Part shown: one piece after another, positions 35,367-46,295 of the stretch
How positions within the stretch are numbered: position 1 is the stretch's first letter
Layout: each line of letters begins with the position of its first letter
DNA from: Colwellia sp.
Lineage (GTDB): Bacteria > Pseudomonadota > Gammaproteobacteria > Enterobacterales > Alteromonadaceae
Reading direction: 5' to 3'
Assembly (NCBI GenBank): GCA_013215655.1
Contig: JABSOX010000031.1
Location: 1-57,061 of the forward strand
DNA: 57,061 nucleotides
The notes under the pieces: generated by a model
Database searches by the model: none
What the model saw: only the letters and a program-made list of their open reading frames with translations
What the model was told of the DNA's origin: nothing
Position numbers and translations under genes: made by a program

Positions 35367-38207
35367 ATGAGTGATTACAAACATACCTTGAATTTGCCGG
35401 CAACTTCTTTCGCAATGAAAGGTAATATGGCAAACCGTGAACCTAATATGCTAAAAGAATGGGCTGAAAAAGATTTGTACGGCCAAATTCGACTTGCTAA
35501 AAAAGGTAAAAAGTCATTTATTTTGCATGACGGCCCTCCGTATGCAAATGGTAATATTCATATCGGTCATGCGGTTAATAAAATTCTTAAAGATATTATC
35601 ATTAAGTCAAAAACCTTATCAGATTTCAATGCACCGTACGTGCCGGGTTGGGATTGTCATGGTTTACCGATTGAATTAATGGTCGAGAAAAAAGTAGGTA
35701 AGCCGGGTCATAAAGTTTCTGCCAGTGTTTTTCGCGAAAAATGTCGTGAATACGCCGCTAAGCAAGTTAATGGTCAGCGTGATGACTTTAAACGTTTAGG
35801 TATTTTTGCCGAGTGGGAAAAGCCATATTTAACTATGGACTTTGCTACCGAAGCAAACATCATTCGTGCATTGGGTAAAATTGCTGAAAACGGTCATTTA
35901 CATCAAGGTTTTAAACCTGTGCATTGGTGTACAGATTGCGGTTCCTCTTTGGCTGAAGCTGAAGTGGAATACAAAGACAAACAGTCACCAGCGATTGATG
36001 TGAAATTCACCGCAGTAGACCAAAGCATTGCTGATAAATTTAATCATCCTGAAAACCATGAAGGCGAGGGTGAAATTTCTGTTGTTATTTGGACAACAAC
36101 TCCTTGGACATTACCTGCTAACCGCGCGGTTTCAGTTCATGCTGAAGTTGAATATACACTTGTGCAATGTGATGAAGCAGAGCAGGGCAAGCAACGTCTA
36201 ATTATTGCCTCTGATTTAGTCACCTCATGTATGGACAGGTTTGGTATTGATAAATATCATGCTTTAGGTTTTTGTAAAGGCGCGGATTTAGATTTAGTAC
36301 AACTTAAACACCCTTTTTATGATTTCACTGTGCCAGTTATTTTAGGTGAACACGTTACTACTGATTCAGGTACGGGTTGTGTTCATACTGCTCCGGGTCA
36401 TGGCGTGGAAGATTTTGTGGTTGGTAAACTGTATAACTTAGAAGTGGCAAATCCGGTTGGCGCAAACGGTGTTTATTTAGAAGACACAGAACTATTTGCG
36501 GGACAACACGTTTTTAAAGCCAATGCTAATGTTGTCGAAACGTTAAAAGAACATGGCACTTTAGTACATCATCATGCAATAGAGCATTCTTACCCACATT
36601 GCTGGCGTCACAAAACACCATTAATTTTCCGTGCTACACCGCAGTGGTTCATCAGCATGGACAAGAAAGGGTTACGTCAAGATTCACTTAAAGAAATTGA
36701 AAAAACACAGTGGATCCCTGATTGGGGACAACGTCGTATTGAATCTATGGTTGAAGGTCGCCCAGACTGGTGTATTTCACGCCAACGTACTTGGGGCGTA
36801 CCAATGGCATTATTTATTCATCAAGACACGGGTGCTTTGCATCCTCGTAGTATTGAGTTAATTGAAACAGTTGCCAAACGTGTTGAAGAAAAAGGCATTC
36901 AAGCGTGGTTCGATTTAGAAGCAGCTGAGCTTATTGGCGACGATGCTAAAGAATACATTAAAGTACCTGATACTTTAGATGTGTGGTTTGATTCAGGTAC
37001 TACGCATTATTCAGTTGTTAACGCTCGTGAAGAGTTTGACGGTATCGCTGATTTATACCTTGAAGGTTCAGATCAACATCGTGGTTGGTTTATGTCGTCG
37101 ATGATTTCATCGGTAGCAATGAATGGAAAAGCGCCATATAAACAAGTACTTACTCATGGTTTTGTGGTTGATGCTAAAGGTCATAAAATGTCTAAATCAT
37201 TAGGCAACGTGATTACGCCAAAAGAAATTACCAATACCTTAGGTGCTGATATTTTGCGTTTGTGGTCGGCGTCGGTAAATTATACTCAAGAAATTACTGC
37301 TGGTAATGAAATATTTAAACGTCAAGCAGATGCTTATCGTCGTATTCGTAATACTTCGCGCTTTTTATTATCAAACTTAAACGGTTTCGATCCTAAAACT
37401 GATTCGGTTGCGTTTGACGACATGGTAGCGCTTGATCGCTGGGCTGTTGATAAAGCCGCACAGCTACAAGCTGACATTATTGCTGCTTACGATGAATATG
37501 AATTCCATGTGGTTGTGCACAAGTTAATGAATTTCTGTACCACTGAATTGGGTGGTTTTTACTTAGATATTATTAAAGACCGTCAGTACACCGCAAAAGG
37601 TGACAGTGTAGCGCGTCGCTCTTGCCAAACCGCGATGTACTTAATTGCTGAAGCAATGACTGTATGGATGGCACCTATTTTATCGTTTACCGCACAAGAA
37701 ATTTGGCAAGCTCTACCAACACCAGCTACGGGTGAACGTGATGAGTTTGTTTTCACTGGTGTTTGGTTTGATGGTTTACCCACCGCGGCAACAACCAGTG
37801 CTTTAAACAATGATTATTGGAATGACATTTTATTAGTGCGCACCGAAGTGAATAAAGCGTTAGAAAATGCGCGTAAAGAAAAACAAGTAGGTAAAGCGCG
37901 TGAAGCGGCGGTAACTTTATTTACAACGGCAGACTTGGCTGAAAAATTACAACAACTTGGTGACGAATTACGTTTTGTATTAATTACCTCTAAAGCAACT
38001 ATTGAAGTGGTTGAAAGTGCGCCTGAAAATGCATTAACAACTGAGATTGAAGGTTTATGGTTAGCCGTTGCACCAGCGGCGGGTACTAAGTGTGATCGCT
38101 GTTGGCATGTTACTGAAGATATTGGTCAACATGATGAACACAAAGATTTATGTGGCCGTTGTATTACGAATATTGAGGGTGACGGCGAGACTCGCCAATT
38201 TGCCTAA
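35367..38207 (+). CDS. ileS: Isoleucyl-tRNA synthetase
   Basis: The 946-residue class Ia synthetase has the HIGH motif (HIGH, 65-68), the KMSKS motif (607-611), an editing domain ([12 protein letters not shown] region) and a C-terminal zinc finger C909-x2-C912-x16-C929-x2-C932. It charges tRNA-Ile and edits valine. Length and layout match the E. coli-type enzyme (938 residues), not the mupirocin-resistant type. It lies between ribF and lspA. Confidence 0.99.
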   Translation: MSDYKHTLNLPATSFAMKGNMANREPNMLKEWAEKDLYGQIRLAKKGKKSFILHDGPPYANGNIHIGHAVNKILKDIIIKSKTLSDFNAPYVPGWDCHGLPIELMVEKKVGKPGHKVSASVFREKCREYAAKQVNGQRDDFKRLGIFAEWEKPYLTMDFATEANIIRALGKIAENGHLHQGFKPVHWCTDCGSSLAEAEVEYKDKQSPAIDVKFTAVDQSIADKFNHPENHEGEGEISVVIWTTTPWTLPANRAVSVHAEVEYTLVQCDEAEQGKQRLIIASDLVTSCMDRFGIDKYHALGFCKGADLDLVQLKHPFYDFTVPVILGEHVTTDSGTGCVHTAPGHGVEDFVVGKLYNLEVANPVGANGVYLEDTELFAGQHVFKANANVVETLKEHGTLVHHHAIEHSYPHCWRHKTPLIFRATPQWFISMDKKGLRQDSLKEIEKTQWIPDWGQRRIESMVEGRPDWCISRQRTWGVPMALFIHQDTGALHPRSIELIETVAKRVEEKGIQAWFDLEAAELIGDDAKEYIKVPDTLDVWFDSGTTHYSVVNAREEFDGIADLYLEGSDQHRGWFMSSMISSVAMNGKAPYKQVLTHGFVVDAKGHKMSKSLGNVITPKEITNTLGADILRLWSASVNYTQEITAGNEIFKRQADAYRRIRNTSRFLLSNLNGFDPKTDSVAFDDMVALDRWAVDKAAQLQADIIAAYDEYEFHVVVHKLMNFCTTELGGFYLDIIKDRQYTAKGDSVARRSCQTAMYLIAEAMTVWMAPILSFTAQEIWQALPTPATGERDEFVFTGVWFDGLPTAATTSALNNDYWNDILLVRTEVNKALENARKEKQVGKAREAAVTLFTTADLAEKLQQLGDELRFVLITSKATIEVVESAPENALTTEIEGLWLAVAPAAGTKCDRCWHVTEDIGQHDEHKDLCGRCITNIEGDGETRQFA

Positions 38208-38249
38208 ATATTTTGCCCGTTAGCTCAACTTTTTTGTCAAAAGTGCTCA

Positions 38250-38275
38250 CCTAGTTACTTATAAAGGTAACTAGG
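38250..38275. terminator. Hairpin between ileS and lspA
   Basis: CCTAGTTAC (38250-38258), 8-base loop, GTAACTAGG (38267-38275). A perfect 9-bp stem 42 bases after the ileS stop, followed by CCACACGCTTTTT. It may attenuate transcription into lspA. Confidence 0.5.
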
Positions 38276-38405
38276 CCACACGCTTTTTCCGAAAATTTGA
38301 ACTAACTGACTGTGATATTTAGAATATTAAAGATCTTGTAGATGAGACTTTGTTTTCATTCAGGATTATTTACATTTTTAAAGAACTCAAAACGTAGTTA
38401 AATAT

Positions 38406-38921
38406 ATGAATAAACTTTTTTCTGAAACAGGCTTAAAGTGGTTATGGTTAACACTGATCTGTTTGATTGTTGATCAAGTCACTAAGCACCTTGTAGTAAA
38501 TTCAATGGATTTATATCAATCCATTACTGTATTGCCATTTTTTAGCATTACTTATGTTCAAAACTTAGGTGCAGCGTTTAGTTTTTTAGCGGATCAGGGG
38601 GGTTGGCAGCGTTGGTTTTTTAGTGCGGTTGCTGCTGTTGCTAGTATCGTTTTTACCGTTTGGTTAGCTAAGACACCCAGTAATAATCGTCATTTGTGTA
38701 TTGCCTTTGCTTTGATGTTAAGTGGCGCATTAGGTAATTTAGCTGACCGACTATTGTTTGGTTATGTTATTGATTTTCTAGATTTCTATGTTAGCAATAA
38801 ACATTGGCCTGCGTTTAATGTTGCAGATTCTATGATTTTTATTGGTGCAGCCTTGATGATAGTTGATTCTTTCAAAAATCCAGAAAAAGTAAAAGAAAAT
38901 AAAACACCAAATAGTGTTTAG
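38406..38921 (+). CDS. lspA: Lipoprotein signal peptidase (signal peptidase II)
   Basis: The 171-residue inner-membrane aspartyl protease has four hydrophobic segments, the N-terminal DQVTKHLV box, the NLGAAFSFLAD box, and the two catalytic aspartates in GNLADRL and FNVADSMIFIG. It removes the signal peptide of lipidated prolipoproteins, so it serves the several lipoproteins of this window. It follows ileS as in most proteobacteria and precedes fkpB by 18 bases. Confidence 0.98.
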   Translation: MNKLFSETGLKWLWLTLICLIVDQVTKHLVVNSMDLYQSITVLPFFSITYVQNLGAAFSFLADQGGWQRWFFSAVAAVASIVFTVWLAKTPSNNRHLCIAFALMLSGALGNLADRLLFGYVIDFLDFYVSNKHWPAFNVADSMIFIGAALMIVDSFKNPEKVKENKTPNSV

Positions 38922-38939
38922 TCTAGCTTAGAGTAAAAA

Positions 38940-39374
38940 ATGAAAAAAATAATTGAGAATACCTCACATGTGATTGCTCACATTACCATGAAACTTGCTG
39001 ATGGCTCTGCAGCCGATAGTACTAAGGTTAATAATAAGCCTGCTAAAATTATTATGGGAGATAATAGTATTTCCCCTGCATTTGAACAGCAATTATTAGG
39101 TTTGGAAGCGGGTATAAGTAAAGAATTTACATTAGAGGCAGAAGATGCGTTTGGGGAGTCGAACCCTGATAATATTCATTACATGGATATTACTAAGTTT
39201 AACGAAGATGCGCCTGCTAAAGTTGGTAATATAATAACATTCACTCAACCGGGTGGTGTGGAACTTCCTGGAATGATTAAAGATGTTTCAGGTTCATCTG
39301 TGACAATTGATTTTAATCACCCGTTGGCGGGTCAAGCAGTAACATTTGTCATTGACGTTGTTGATATTTTATAA
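38940..39374 (+). CDS. fkpB: FKBP-type peptidyl-prolyl isomerase, SlpA family
   Basis: The 144-residue SlyD-like protein has an FKBP domain with an inserted flap: ADGSAADSTKVNNKPAKIIMGDNSISPAFEQQLLGLEAG and FNHPLAGQAVTFVIDVVDI are the family pattern. It has no metal-binding histidine tail, which separates it from SlyD. It acts as a cytoplasmic foldase and chaperone. It lies between lspA and ispH, its conserved place. Confidence 0.96.
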   Translation: MKKIIENTSHVIAHITMKLADGSAADSTKVNNKPAKIIMGDNSISPAFEQQLLGLEAGISKEFTLEAEDAFGESNPDNIHYMDITKFNEDAPAKVGNIITFTQPGGVELPGMIKDVSGSSVTIDFNHPLAGQAVTFVIDVVDIL

Positions 39375-39413
39375 AGGCTAAGGTTTTTTATAAGCTTTTA
39401 GAGGTATATATTC

Positions 39414-40343
39414 ATGGAAATTATTTTAGCTAACCCTCGTGGTTTTTGTGCCGGTGTTGACCGAGCTATAAGTATTGTTGATAGAGCGTTAGACTTATTT
39501 GGCGCCCCTATTTATGTGCGTCATGAAGTAGTACATAACAAGTTTGTTGTGGATGGACTAAAAGATCGTGGCGCTATATTTGTTGATGAGCTTGATGAAG
39601 TTCCTGATGATAATACGGTTATATTTAGTGCGCATGGCGTCTCAAAAGCAGTGCGTAATGAAGCTAAAAATCGTGGTTTAAAGGTTTTTGATGCAACATG
39701 TCCTTTAGTAACCAAAGTACATATGGAAGTGTCTCGTACTAGCCGTAAAAATATTGAATGTATTTTAATTGGTCATGCAGGACATCCCGAAGTCGAGGGA
39801 ACAATGGGACAATATGAAAGTGAGATTGGTGGGATTTATCTCGTAGAATCAGCATGTGACGTTGTTAAGCTTAAAGTAAAAGACTCAACTCAACTGTATT
39901 ACTGTAGTCAAACAACATTATCAATTGATGATACTGCTGAGGTTATAGATGCCTTACGTGAAAAATTCCCCTTAATCAAAGGCCCACGTAAAGACGACAT
40001 TTGCTATGCTACACAAAATCGTCAAGATGCGGTGCGTACCATCTCGGCTCAAGTTGATTTGTTATTGGTCGTCGGTGCTAAAAACAGCTCTAATTCCAAT
40101 CGTTTACGTGAGCTTTCTGAAAAATTAGGCACATCTTCGTATTTAATTGATACTTTTGCCGATATTCAACCACAATGGCTTGAAAATGTCGATAAAATAG
40201 GTGTTACAGCAGGAGCTTCAGCACCTGCTATTTTAATTCAACAAGTTATTTCAGCTTTAAAAAGCTATGGTGGTCAAGAAGTTATTGAATATCCAGGTCG
40301 AGAAGAAAATACTGTATTTGCGGTACCGATAGAATTGCGCTAG
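39414..40343 (+). CDS. ispH: 4-hydroxy-3-methylbut-2-enyl diphosphate reductase
   Basis: The 309-residue iron-sulphur enzyme has the three cluster cysteines C12 ([11 protein letters not shown]), C96 ([11 protein letters not shown]) and C197 ([11 protein letters not shown]), plus SNSNRL. It catalyses the last step of the MEP pathway, reducing HMBPP to IPP and DMAPP. It ends the housekeeping cluster. The pilin operon starts 366 bases further on. Confidence 0.98.
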   Translation: MEIILANPRGFCAGVDRAISIVDRALDLFGAPIYVRHEVVHNKFVVDGLKDRGAIFVDELDEVPDDNTVIFSAHGVSKAVRNEAKNRGLKVFDATCPLVTKVHMEVSRTSRKNIECILIGHAGHPEVEGTMGQYESEIGGIYLVESACDVVKLKVKDSTQLYYCSQTTLSIDDTAEVIDALREKFPLIKGPRKDDICYATQNRQDAVRTISAQVDLLLVVGAKNSSNSNRLRELSEKLGTSSYLIDTFADIQPQWLENVDKIGVTAGASAPAILIQQVISALKSYGGQEVIEYPGREENTVFAVPIELR

Positions 40344-40709
40344 TCTTAAGTTTGATTAAAAGTTAAGCAGTGACATTTAATAGATCATTTCATGCGGCAC
40401 ACGTTATTAAGTATCTGCATATCTTCACAGTAATAACACACTGTTTATACTTTCAACCAAAATATTGAGTAGGTACTGTGTTTCACGTTGATGGATGACT
40501 ACTCACTATACGGATATTAAGGTATGGGTTAATGCGGTTCACGTTTGTGATTTTTAACACATATAGTTTATTTAAGGGTTATTATTCTAATAATATGCCT
40601 AAGGATTTTTTGCCGCCAAAAATACCTCCTAAAAATCATTGTTCTCTATATAAACCAACATATCTATTCATATTATTATTAAAAACTGTCACAAATAGGA
40701 GTCATTTCT
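40344..40709 (+). other. Intergenic region upstream of the pilin operon
   Basis: This 366-bp gap should carry the promoter of pilV-pilW-pilX-pilY1-pilE-tapY2. I see weak inverted repeats (GTTATTA at 40403-40409 with TAATAAC at 40431-40437; ATTATT-CT-AATAAT at 40581-40594) but no convincing sigma-70 or sigma-54 promoter and no credible coding frame. The ribosome site AGGAG lies 9 bases before the pilV ATG. Confidence 0.5.
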
Positions 40710-41258
40710 ATGTATCGTGATACGTCTATTAAATCAAAAAACAAAGGTATGACTTTAATTGAAGTTTTAATTGCCATGTTTATTTTAGTGACAGGGATTT
40801 TGGGCGCTGTTGCTATGCAAGCTTCAGCGAAAAAAGGGAGCTTCGATGCTATGCAGCGCTCTGTTGCATCAGCACTTGCACAAGACATAATTGAAAGAAT
40901 GCGTAGTAATGATGCTACTGCATTAGCTGGATATGCGGGAACCGATTACGGTGTTGCTCTTAATTCACTTCCCGGCATACGGTGCAATACAACTGCCACA
41001 CTGTGCACTCCGGCAGAGATGCTAATTAACGATCAATACGAATGGGAAATGGCTTTAATCGGAGCCGATGTCATGCAAGGAACGGATAAAGTTGCAGGAC
41101 TTTCTGGTGCCAGAGCATGTATTAGCCATGCTGCAAATGCTGTTACAGTTGTTATTAGTTGGCAAGGTCGTACAGCAATTAGTGACAGCCAAAAGGATAC
41201 TTGTGGAACAGCAGGTACTAAACGTCGTCAAGTTATTGTGGGGGCGTTTATTAATTAA
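40710..41258 (+). CDS. pilV: Type IV pilus minor pilin PilV
   Basis: The 182-residue prepilin has the leader ending KNKG and the cut site G|MTLIE, followed by the pilin helix EVLIAMFILVTGILGAVAMQ. The variable C-terminal part contains cysteines (IRCNTT, LCTPAE, ARACISH, DTCGTAG) that can form disulphides. It belongs to the minor-pilin set that primes assembly and forms the pilus tip together with PilW, PilX, PilY1 and FimU-like proteins. It is cut and methylated by PilD, not encoded here. The stop is one base before the pilW start. Confidence 0.92.
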   Translation: MYRDTSIKSKNKGMTLIEVLIAMFILVTGILGAVAMQASAKKGSFDAMQRSVASALAQDIIERMRSNDATALAGYAGTDYGVALNSLPGIRCNTTATLCTPAEMLINDQYEWEMALIGADVMQGTDKVAGLSGARACISHAANAVTVVISWQGRTAISDSQKDTCGTAGTKRRQVIVGAFIN

Positions 41259-41259
41259 T

Positions 41260-42207
41260 ATGATTATCAAGCAGCGTGGCTTTACTCTTGTTGAAATATT
41301 TGTTGCTCTGGGCATCGGTCTAGCACTGCTTGCTGGTGTATTGAGTATTTTTGTGAGTATGAAAACGACGAGCAAAGAAACGTCAACAGCCGGAGAGTTA
41401 CAAGAAAACGCTCGTTTTGCATTAAGTATTTTAAGTGATGACATATTAAGACAAGACTTTTGGGGCGATTATACTGGCACATTAGATTCCGGAGCATTGC
41501 AATCTATTCCAGGTCCCCCAAGTGGTGATTGTTCGGGGGAAGGTATAAATAATGCTACTTTTCCTACCGCAGCGGGAAATTTTAGAACTTTGTGGGGAGC
41601 TACCGTTATAAGTAAGTCGATGATGGGTTGTATTAATGATGCAAAACTATCATCAGATCTTATTCAATTAAAACGAGTTGTCTCAAACCCTGTAACAGTG
41701 ACTTCTGTAAATAATTTTTATTTAGTCACTAATTTAAATGATGGGGCTGTTTTTAGTGGTGCAGGAGTTATCCCAACTGTCTATAACAGCCGAATTTGGG
41801 AATACCAACATCATATTTATTATGTACGCGAGGAAACACAAGGAAGTAATAAAGTACCAGTATTAATGCAAGGACGATTAACAAATTCGATGACCTTTGA
41901 CCCTATCATTGATGGCATTGAAATGATTCGCTTTATGTATGGCGTTGATAGCTCTGGTGACGGTATCGTCAATGCTTTTATTGCTGCCGATAGTATGACT
42001 GATCCATTCTGGAATAATGCCAATAATTCAAATATTCTCGCTATTAAAGTATATGTCTTAGCGCGCAGTATTTTACCTGATCATAAATATGATAATGACA
42101 ATACCTATCAGATAGGGGATATATCAGTATCCTTTAATGATAATTATCGTAGGTTGTTGTTGAGCTCTACTATCACTTTATACAATGCTGGAGTTGATTC
42201 ATGGTAG
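41260..42207 (+). CDS. pilW: Type IV pilus minor pilin PilW
   Basis: The real start is the ATG at 41260, giving 315 residues; the frame is open 192 bases further upstream but that part overlaps pilV and lacks any signal. The prepilin leader MIIKQRG is followed by the cut site G|FTLVE and a hydrophobic helix. The size and the conserved FMYGVDSSGDG-type segment are typical for PilW. It works in the priming complex with PilV and PilX. The stop overlaps the pilX start (ATGGTAG). Confidence 0.93.
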   Translation: MIIKQRGFTLVEIFVALGIGLALLAGVLSIFVSMKTTSKETSTAGELQENARFALSILSDDILRQDFWGDYTGTLDSGALQSIPGPPSGDCSGEGINNATFPTAAGNFRTLWGATVISKSMMGCINDAKLSSDLIQLKRVVSNPVTVTSVNNFYLVTNLNDGAVFSGAGVIPTVYNSRIWEYQHHIYYVREETQGSNKVPVLMQGRLTNSMTFDPIIDGIEMIRFMYGVDSSGDGIVNAFIAADSMTDPFWNNANNSNILAIKVYVLARSILPDHKYDNDNTYQIGDISVSFNDNYRRLLLSSTITLYNAGVDSW

Positions 42208-42707
42208 TTCGTATTAATGAAATGAATATACAGACCAATAAATATCAACATGGCGTTGTACTCATTGTTTCTCTTGTTTTTTTGATTGCGTTAACAGCTG
42301 TTGCTGCTGCGTTGATGCAAAATACCACCTCCGATATGAAAATGTCGGGGGCAAGTGAAGAAAAAGTTGTCGCTACTCAAGAAGCAATTAGCTCTGTTGA
42401 TGAAAGTATATTTAGACAAATTAATGGTGGTGGCAATAATGGCTTTGCCTCTGCTCTAGTACTATTTCCTTTAACAGTAACCAACACTTTAACGAAGACG
42501 AATGGCGATAACGATACAACATCAACTATCGATATTCCTAATAATCCATTTCAATTAGAAGCCGATTGCCCCCACAATAGATCTGCTTCTTCAGTGCAGG
42601 TATTTACTTGTAATGTACTAAGAGTGCAAGTAAATAAAACATATGGTCGTGCAAATACCAATGTAATACAGGTTAACTCAGGCGTAGCTCAACAACTTCT
42701 GCGTTAG
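42201..42707 (+). CDS. pilX: Type IV pilus minor pilin PilX
   Basis: The 168-residue protein has an 18-residue leader with the cut site QHG|VVLIVSLVFLIALTAVAA. The fifth mature residue is valine instead of the usual glutamate. It contains the PilX region MQNTTSDMKMSG, where many members read NTAMQ/EKM. Glu5 loss is seen in some minor pilins that sit at the pilus tip. It overlaps pilW by seven bases, so translation is coupled. Confidence 0.9.
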   Translation: MVVRINEMNIQTNKYQHGVVLIVSLVFLIALTAVAAALMQNTTSDMKMSGASEEKVVATQEAISSVDESIFRQINGGGNNGFASALVLFPLTVTNTLTKTNGDNDTTSTIDIPNNPFQLEADCPHNRSASSVQVFTCNVLRVQVNKTYGRANTNVIQVNSGVAQQLLR

Positions 42708-42743
42708 CTCGTTGTTATTTAGTGCAACTCTTTTGGGGTAGTA

Positions 42744-45700
42744 ATGATGAAAAAATTTATAATATCAAGTTTATTAATAGCGATATCTGGGTTTTCATTT
42801 GGTGAAGATATTGAAATGTATATTAGTGAGGAGGTCAAACTTTCCGCTCAGAAATCTCAAGTTTTAATCATCTTCGATAATTCAGGTAGCATGCGAACTG
42901 AATTATACGTTAATGAGGATTATGATCCCAATGAAAATTATCCTGCGGTTGGAGGTTTAAATTCTTTATCAGATGATTTTATATATTTCACTAAGGGTGG
43001 TGTTGATGGTGCTAGTTTACCAGTACCTGATAGCCCAAGCGAATCACGACGTTTTTTGGATGAAATTAATAGCTGTGAAACTGCCCGACAGCTATTAGCT
43101 ACAAATGGTTTTTACACGGGACATATACGCGAATATGATTTTAAAGGAAATGCTGGCACATGGAATGAAATTCCTGATAATAATGGCGCAAATATTGAAG
43201 TTGTCGACTGTGAAGATGACGTAACTAATAGTGACCCAACTAACATCGCCTCGCTTGACCAAGGGTACCCCATTAATGATGAAGGCAATAAACAAAACCC
43301 TCAGTATCATACTTCAGCTATAGGCAATTCAAATGTTAATTGGTCGGGCTCTTTAGTTACACTCTATACTGATAATTATCTGCGTTGGCATCAAGGTGAT
43401 AGTATTACACAGGTATTAAGATCCCGTATGGATATCGCCAAAGATAGTATTTCTAAAGTTATTCAATCAGCCCCCTCAATCGATTTTGGTTTACAAGTTT
43501 TTAATTATGATGACGGTGATGCCGCAAATGATCCTAACGGTGGCAGAATTGTCGCCGGTATTAAAGTCATGAACACTATCAATAAAGCAAAATTCTTAGA
43601 TATTGTTAATAATGATTTGGATCCAGAAACATGGACGCCATTATGTGAAACTTTATATGAAGCATCCCAGTATTTCGCTGGTAAAACTGTAGATTTTGGT
43701 AATGACGATAAAAATCAAGGTGGCTCATACACGGCCAATACTCCACCACGAGATCAAACAATTGAAAACGGTAGTAACTATATATCGCCATTTACTAGCT
43801 GTAATAGTAAAGCTTTTGTCATTCTAATTACAGATGGCGAACCTACTTATGATAATGGTGCTGATAGTAAAATTACAGCAATGTCGGTTGTTGAAGATGG
43901 TAATACAATTAACTTTAACGGCGTAAAGTTTGCTGGTAATTATTTAGCTGGTTTAGCTGGTTGGATGAGTAGTCATGATATTAATCCAAATATGGATGGT
44001 GACCAAAAAGTTGAAACTTATACAATTGGCTTTAGTGATGGTGCTGATGATGCGGCGCCTTTATTGAAAGAAGCAGCTAGATTAGGTGGAGGACAGTATT
44101 TTAGAGCCGCAGATAGTAACCAATTGACTGCTGCATTACTTGGAGCATTAGAAAGCCTGGAACCGAGCAACGACAGCTTAACATCAGCTTCTGTTGCTGC
44201 AAATAATTTTGATCGGACTGAAACATTAAATTCTGTTTATTATGCGATGTTTGATCCACAAAACGGCCCTCGCTGGCAAGGGAATCTCAAAAAGTATAAA
44301 GTTATAAGTGGTAAACAGGTTGGGCAAAGTGGAGTTGCTGCTTTAAATGATGATAATGGTCATTTTTCAGAAGATGTCACCAGTTATTGGTCGACACCTG
44401 GCTCAAAAGACGGTGACGCTGTTGAGAAAGGTGGAGTTGCAGATATGTTGCGCAACAAAACAGATAGAGTCATTTATAGTGATATTGGTGCCGGTAGTAG
44501 TCTCTCATTATTCACAAACACCTTGGCTGCAACTTCATTTGGTGGTTCAACTGCACTAGCAACAGAGCTAGGAGTTGCAGAAAACGATGTGGATGACTAT
44601 CTTGACTGGGCCAAAGGAGTAAATGTTGATAGTGTCAAGCTAGATGATGACTCAGTGCCAACTATAAGGCCTGATGTATTTGGCGATCCATTACATTCTA
44701 AACCTCTTGTTGTTAATTATGGTAATAGTATTCGTATTGTCATTGGCACAAATGCAGGTGCACTCCACATGTTTGAAGATAAGGGAGACACTGTTGATGA
44801 AACGTGGGCATTTATGCCAAAAGAGTTTTTTGGAAATATTAAATCGTTACGAGACAATTTCTCTGCCGCCGCAAAAGTGTATGGTATTGATGGACGTATA
44901 ACGTCCTATATTTTAGATGGAAACGGCGATGGTGTTGTTAATGGTACAGACAAAGTTTGGATATTTTTTGGCTTAAGACGGGGTGGTAGCTCTTATTACG
45001 CCATGGATATTAGTAGTCCTGACTCCCCAAGTATTATGTGGCATATTGATGCTGCGACAACTACTGGTTTTAGTCAATTAGGTCAAACATGGTCGCAACC
45101 TAAAGTAGGTTATTCTAAGTTAAATGTGACAGGATCAGGAGATTCTGCTTCCGCTGCTCCCGTATTAATCTTTGGTGGTGGTTATGACCCATCTAAAGAT
45201 ACCGCTGGTATTGGTGGAAACGATACAAAAGGGACGGGTATATACATGGTGGATGCCGCGTCAGGTGTACTCAAATGGAGTTTAGCTCCAAGTGGCGGCA
45301 CTACAACATTTGCAGGGACTGACAGCATTCCATCGAGTATTGCTACCTTGGATAGTGACGGTGACGGACTTATTGACAGATTATATACTGGCGATACCGG
45401 TGGTAATGTTTGGCGTATAGATATGCCGGGTTCAAGCCCCAATTCTTCATCTGAACCATGGACGGTGTTTAAGCTTGCCTCTTTAGCAGGAGCAAGTAAT
45501 GCTACTGATTATCGATTTTTTAGTGAACCTTCGATTGTTAGAACTTTTATTACAGAAACAATTGAAGCTCAACATACCGATGCTGGCGGTGTTATAACCA
45601 CAATTGTTCGCACGCACGAAAAACCTTATGATGCCGTTTTATTAGGCAGTGGTGATCGCTCTAATCCTCTAGGTGTTGATACTCATGATCGGTTTTTTAT

Positions 45701-46295
45701 GATTAAAGATTTACTCATCAGGACGCAATCATTGGTGAGTGGTAACTTGCCTACAGACTTGGCTACAGTAATGTCTGCTGATCTATATGACTATACAAAT
45801 GATCCTTTTGGTGCTTTTACTTTGCCGTATAGCGCCCAAGAAAAATCGGATCTTGAAGACTTGCAAATAGCGGTGAGCTTAAAAAATGGTTGGTTTTTAG
45901 ATTTTACTCAAAGTGGTGAAAAGAGTTCTTCATCAGCAATTGTTATTAATGGTATTGCTTATTTTACCTCGTTCACTCCCCCCTCATTGGATCCTAATGT
46001 AGTAACTTGTGAATTGCCCAATGGACAAGGCTGGTTATATGCAGTTGATTTAGCTTTAGGCACTAAAGTGTATAATTGGTCAGCTGAAGACCCTAAAAAT
46101 AGAGATGATAGAATTGCCTTTATTAGTGAACAATTTTTAGGAGCCCCAACCTTGATTGTTATTCCTGAAGATGATGGTGACCCTGATACTGACGATGATG
46201 TTATTGGAAATATTATTGTTGGTCGGAAAATTATCCCTGTAGGATTTAATTTGTCGACGCTAAGAACATCTTTGTACATAACCGAGGATCAGTAA
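42744..46295 (+). CDS. pilY1: Type IV pilus tip adhesin / assembly factor PilY1
   Basis: The 1183-residue protein has a signal peptide (cut near SFG-EDI), a von Willebrand A domain (about 38-475) with MIDAS motif DNSGS (45-49) and ITDGEP, and a C-terminal PilY1 beta-propeller (about 640-1110). A canonical calcium loop DSDGDGLID (870-878) corresponds in type and position to the calcium site of Pseudomonas PilY1; a second acidic loop DGNGDG is at 725-730. PilY1 caps the pilus tip, mediates adhesion and controls pilus extension and retraction. A second ATG at 42747 is equally possible as start. Its stop overlaps the pilE start (TAATG). Confidence 0.95.
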   Translation: MMKKFIISSLLIAISGFSFGEDIEMYISEEVKLSAQKSQVLIIFDNSGSMRTELYVNEDYDPNENYPAVGGLNSLSDDFIYFTKGGVDGASLPVPDSPSESRRFLDEINSCETARQLLATNGFYTGHIREYDFKGNAGTWNEIPDNNGANIEVVDCEDDVTNSDPTNIASLDQGYPINDEGNKQNPQYHTSAIGNSNVNWSGSLVTLYTDNYLRWHQGDSITQVLRSRMDIAKDSISKVIQSAPSIDFGLQVFNYDDGDAANDPNGGRIVAGIKVMNTINKAKFLDIVNNDLDPETWTPLCETLYEASQYFAGKTVDFGNDDKNQGGSYTANTPPRDQTIENGSNYISPFTSCNSKAFVILITDGEPTYDNGADSKITAMSVVEDGNTINFNGVKFAGNYLAGLAGWMSSHDINPNMDGDQKVETYTIGFSDGADDAAPLLKEAARLGGGQYFRAADSNQLTAALLGALESLEPSNDSLTSASVAANNFDRTETLNSVYYAMFDPQNGPRWQGNLKKYKVISGKQVGQSGVAALNDDNGHFSEDVTSYWSTPGSKDGDAVEKGGVADMLRNKTDRVIYSDIGAGSSLSLFTNTLAATSFGGSTALATELGVAENDVDDYLDWAKGVNVDSVKLDDDSVPTIRPDVFGDPLHSKPLVVNYGNSIRIVIGTNAGALHMFEDKGDTVDETWAFMPKEFFGNIKSLRDNFSAAAKVYGIDGRITSYILDGNGDGVVNGTDKVWIFFGLRRGGSSYYAMDISSPDSPSIMWHIDAATTTGFSQLGQTWSQPKVGYSKLNVTGSGDSASAAPVLIFGGGYDPSKDTAGIGGNDTKGTGIYMVDAASGVLKWSLAPSGGTTTFAGTDSIPSSIATLDSDGDGLIDRLYTGDTGGNVWRIDMPGSSPNSSSEPWTVFKLASLAGASNATDYRFFSEPSIVRTFITETIEAQHTDAGGVITTIVRTHEKPYDAVLLGSGDRSNPLGVDTHDRFFMIKDLLIRTQSLVSGNLPTDLATVMSADLYDYTNDPFGAFTLPYSAQEKSDLEDLQIAVSLKNGWFLDFTQSGEKSSSSAIVINGIAYFTSFTPPSLDPNVVTCELPNGQGWLYAVDLALGTKVYNWSAEDPKNRDDRIAFISEQFLGAPTLIVIPEDDGDPDTDDDVIGNIIVGRKIIPVGFNLSTLRTSLYITEDQ

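Noticed and set aside
40532-40720. A 62-codon plus-strand frame between ispH and pilV.
   Set aside because: No ribosome site, runs into the pilV start, no family resemblance; judged as chance frame in the promoter region.
41068-41259. Upstream extension of the pilW frame over pilV.
   Set aside because: The prepilin leader begins at the ATG at 41260, directly after the pilV stop; the upstream part would destroy the signal.
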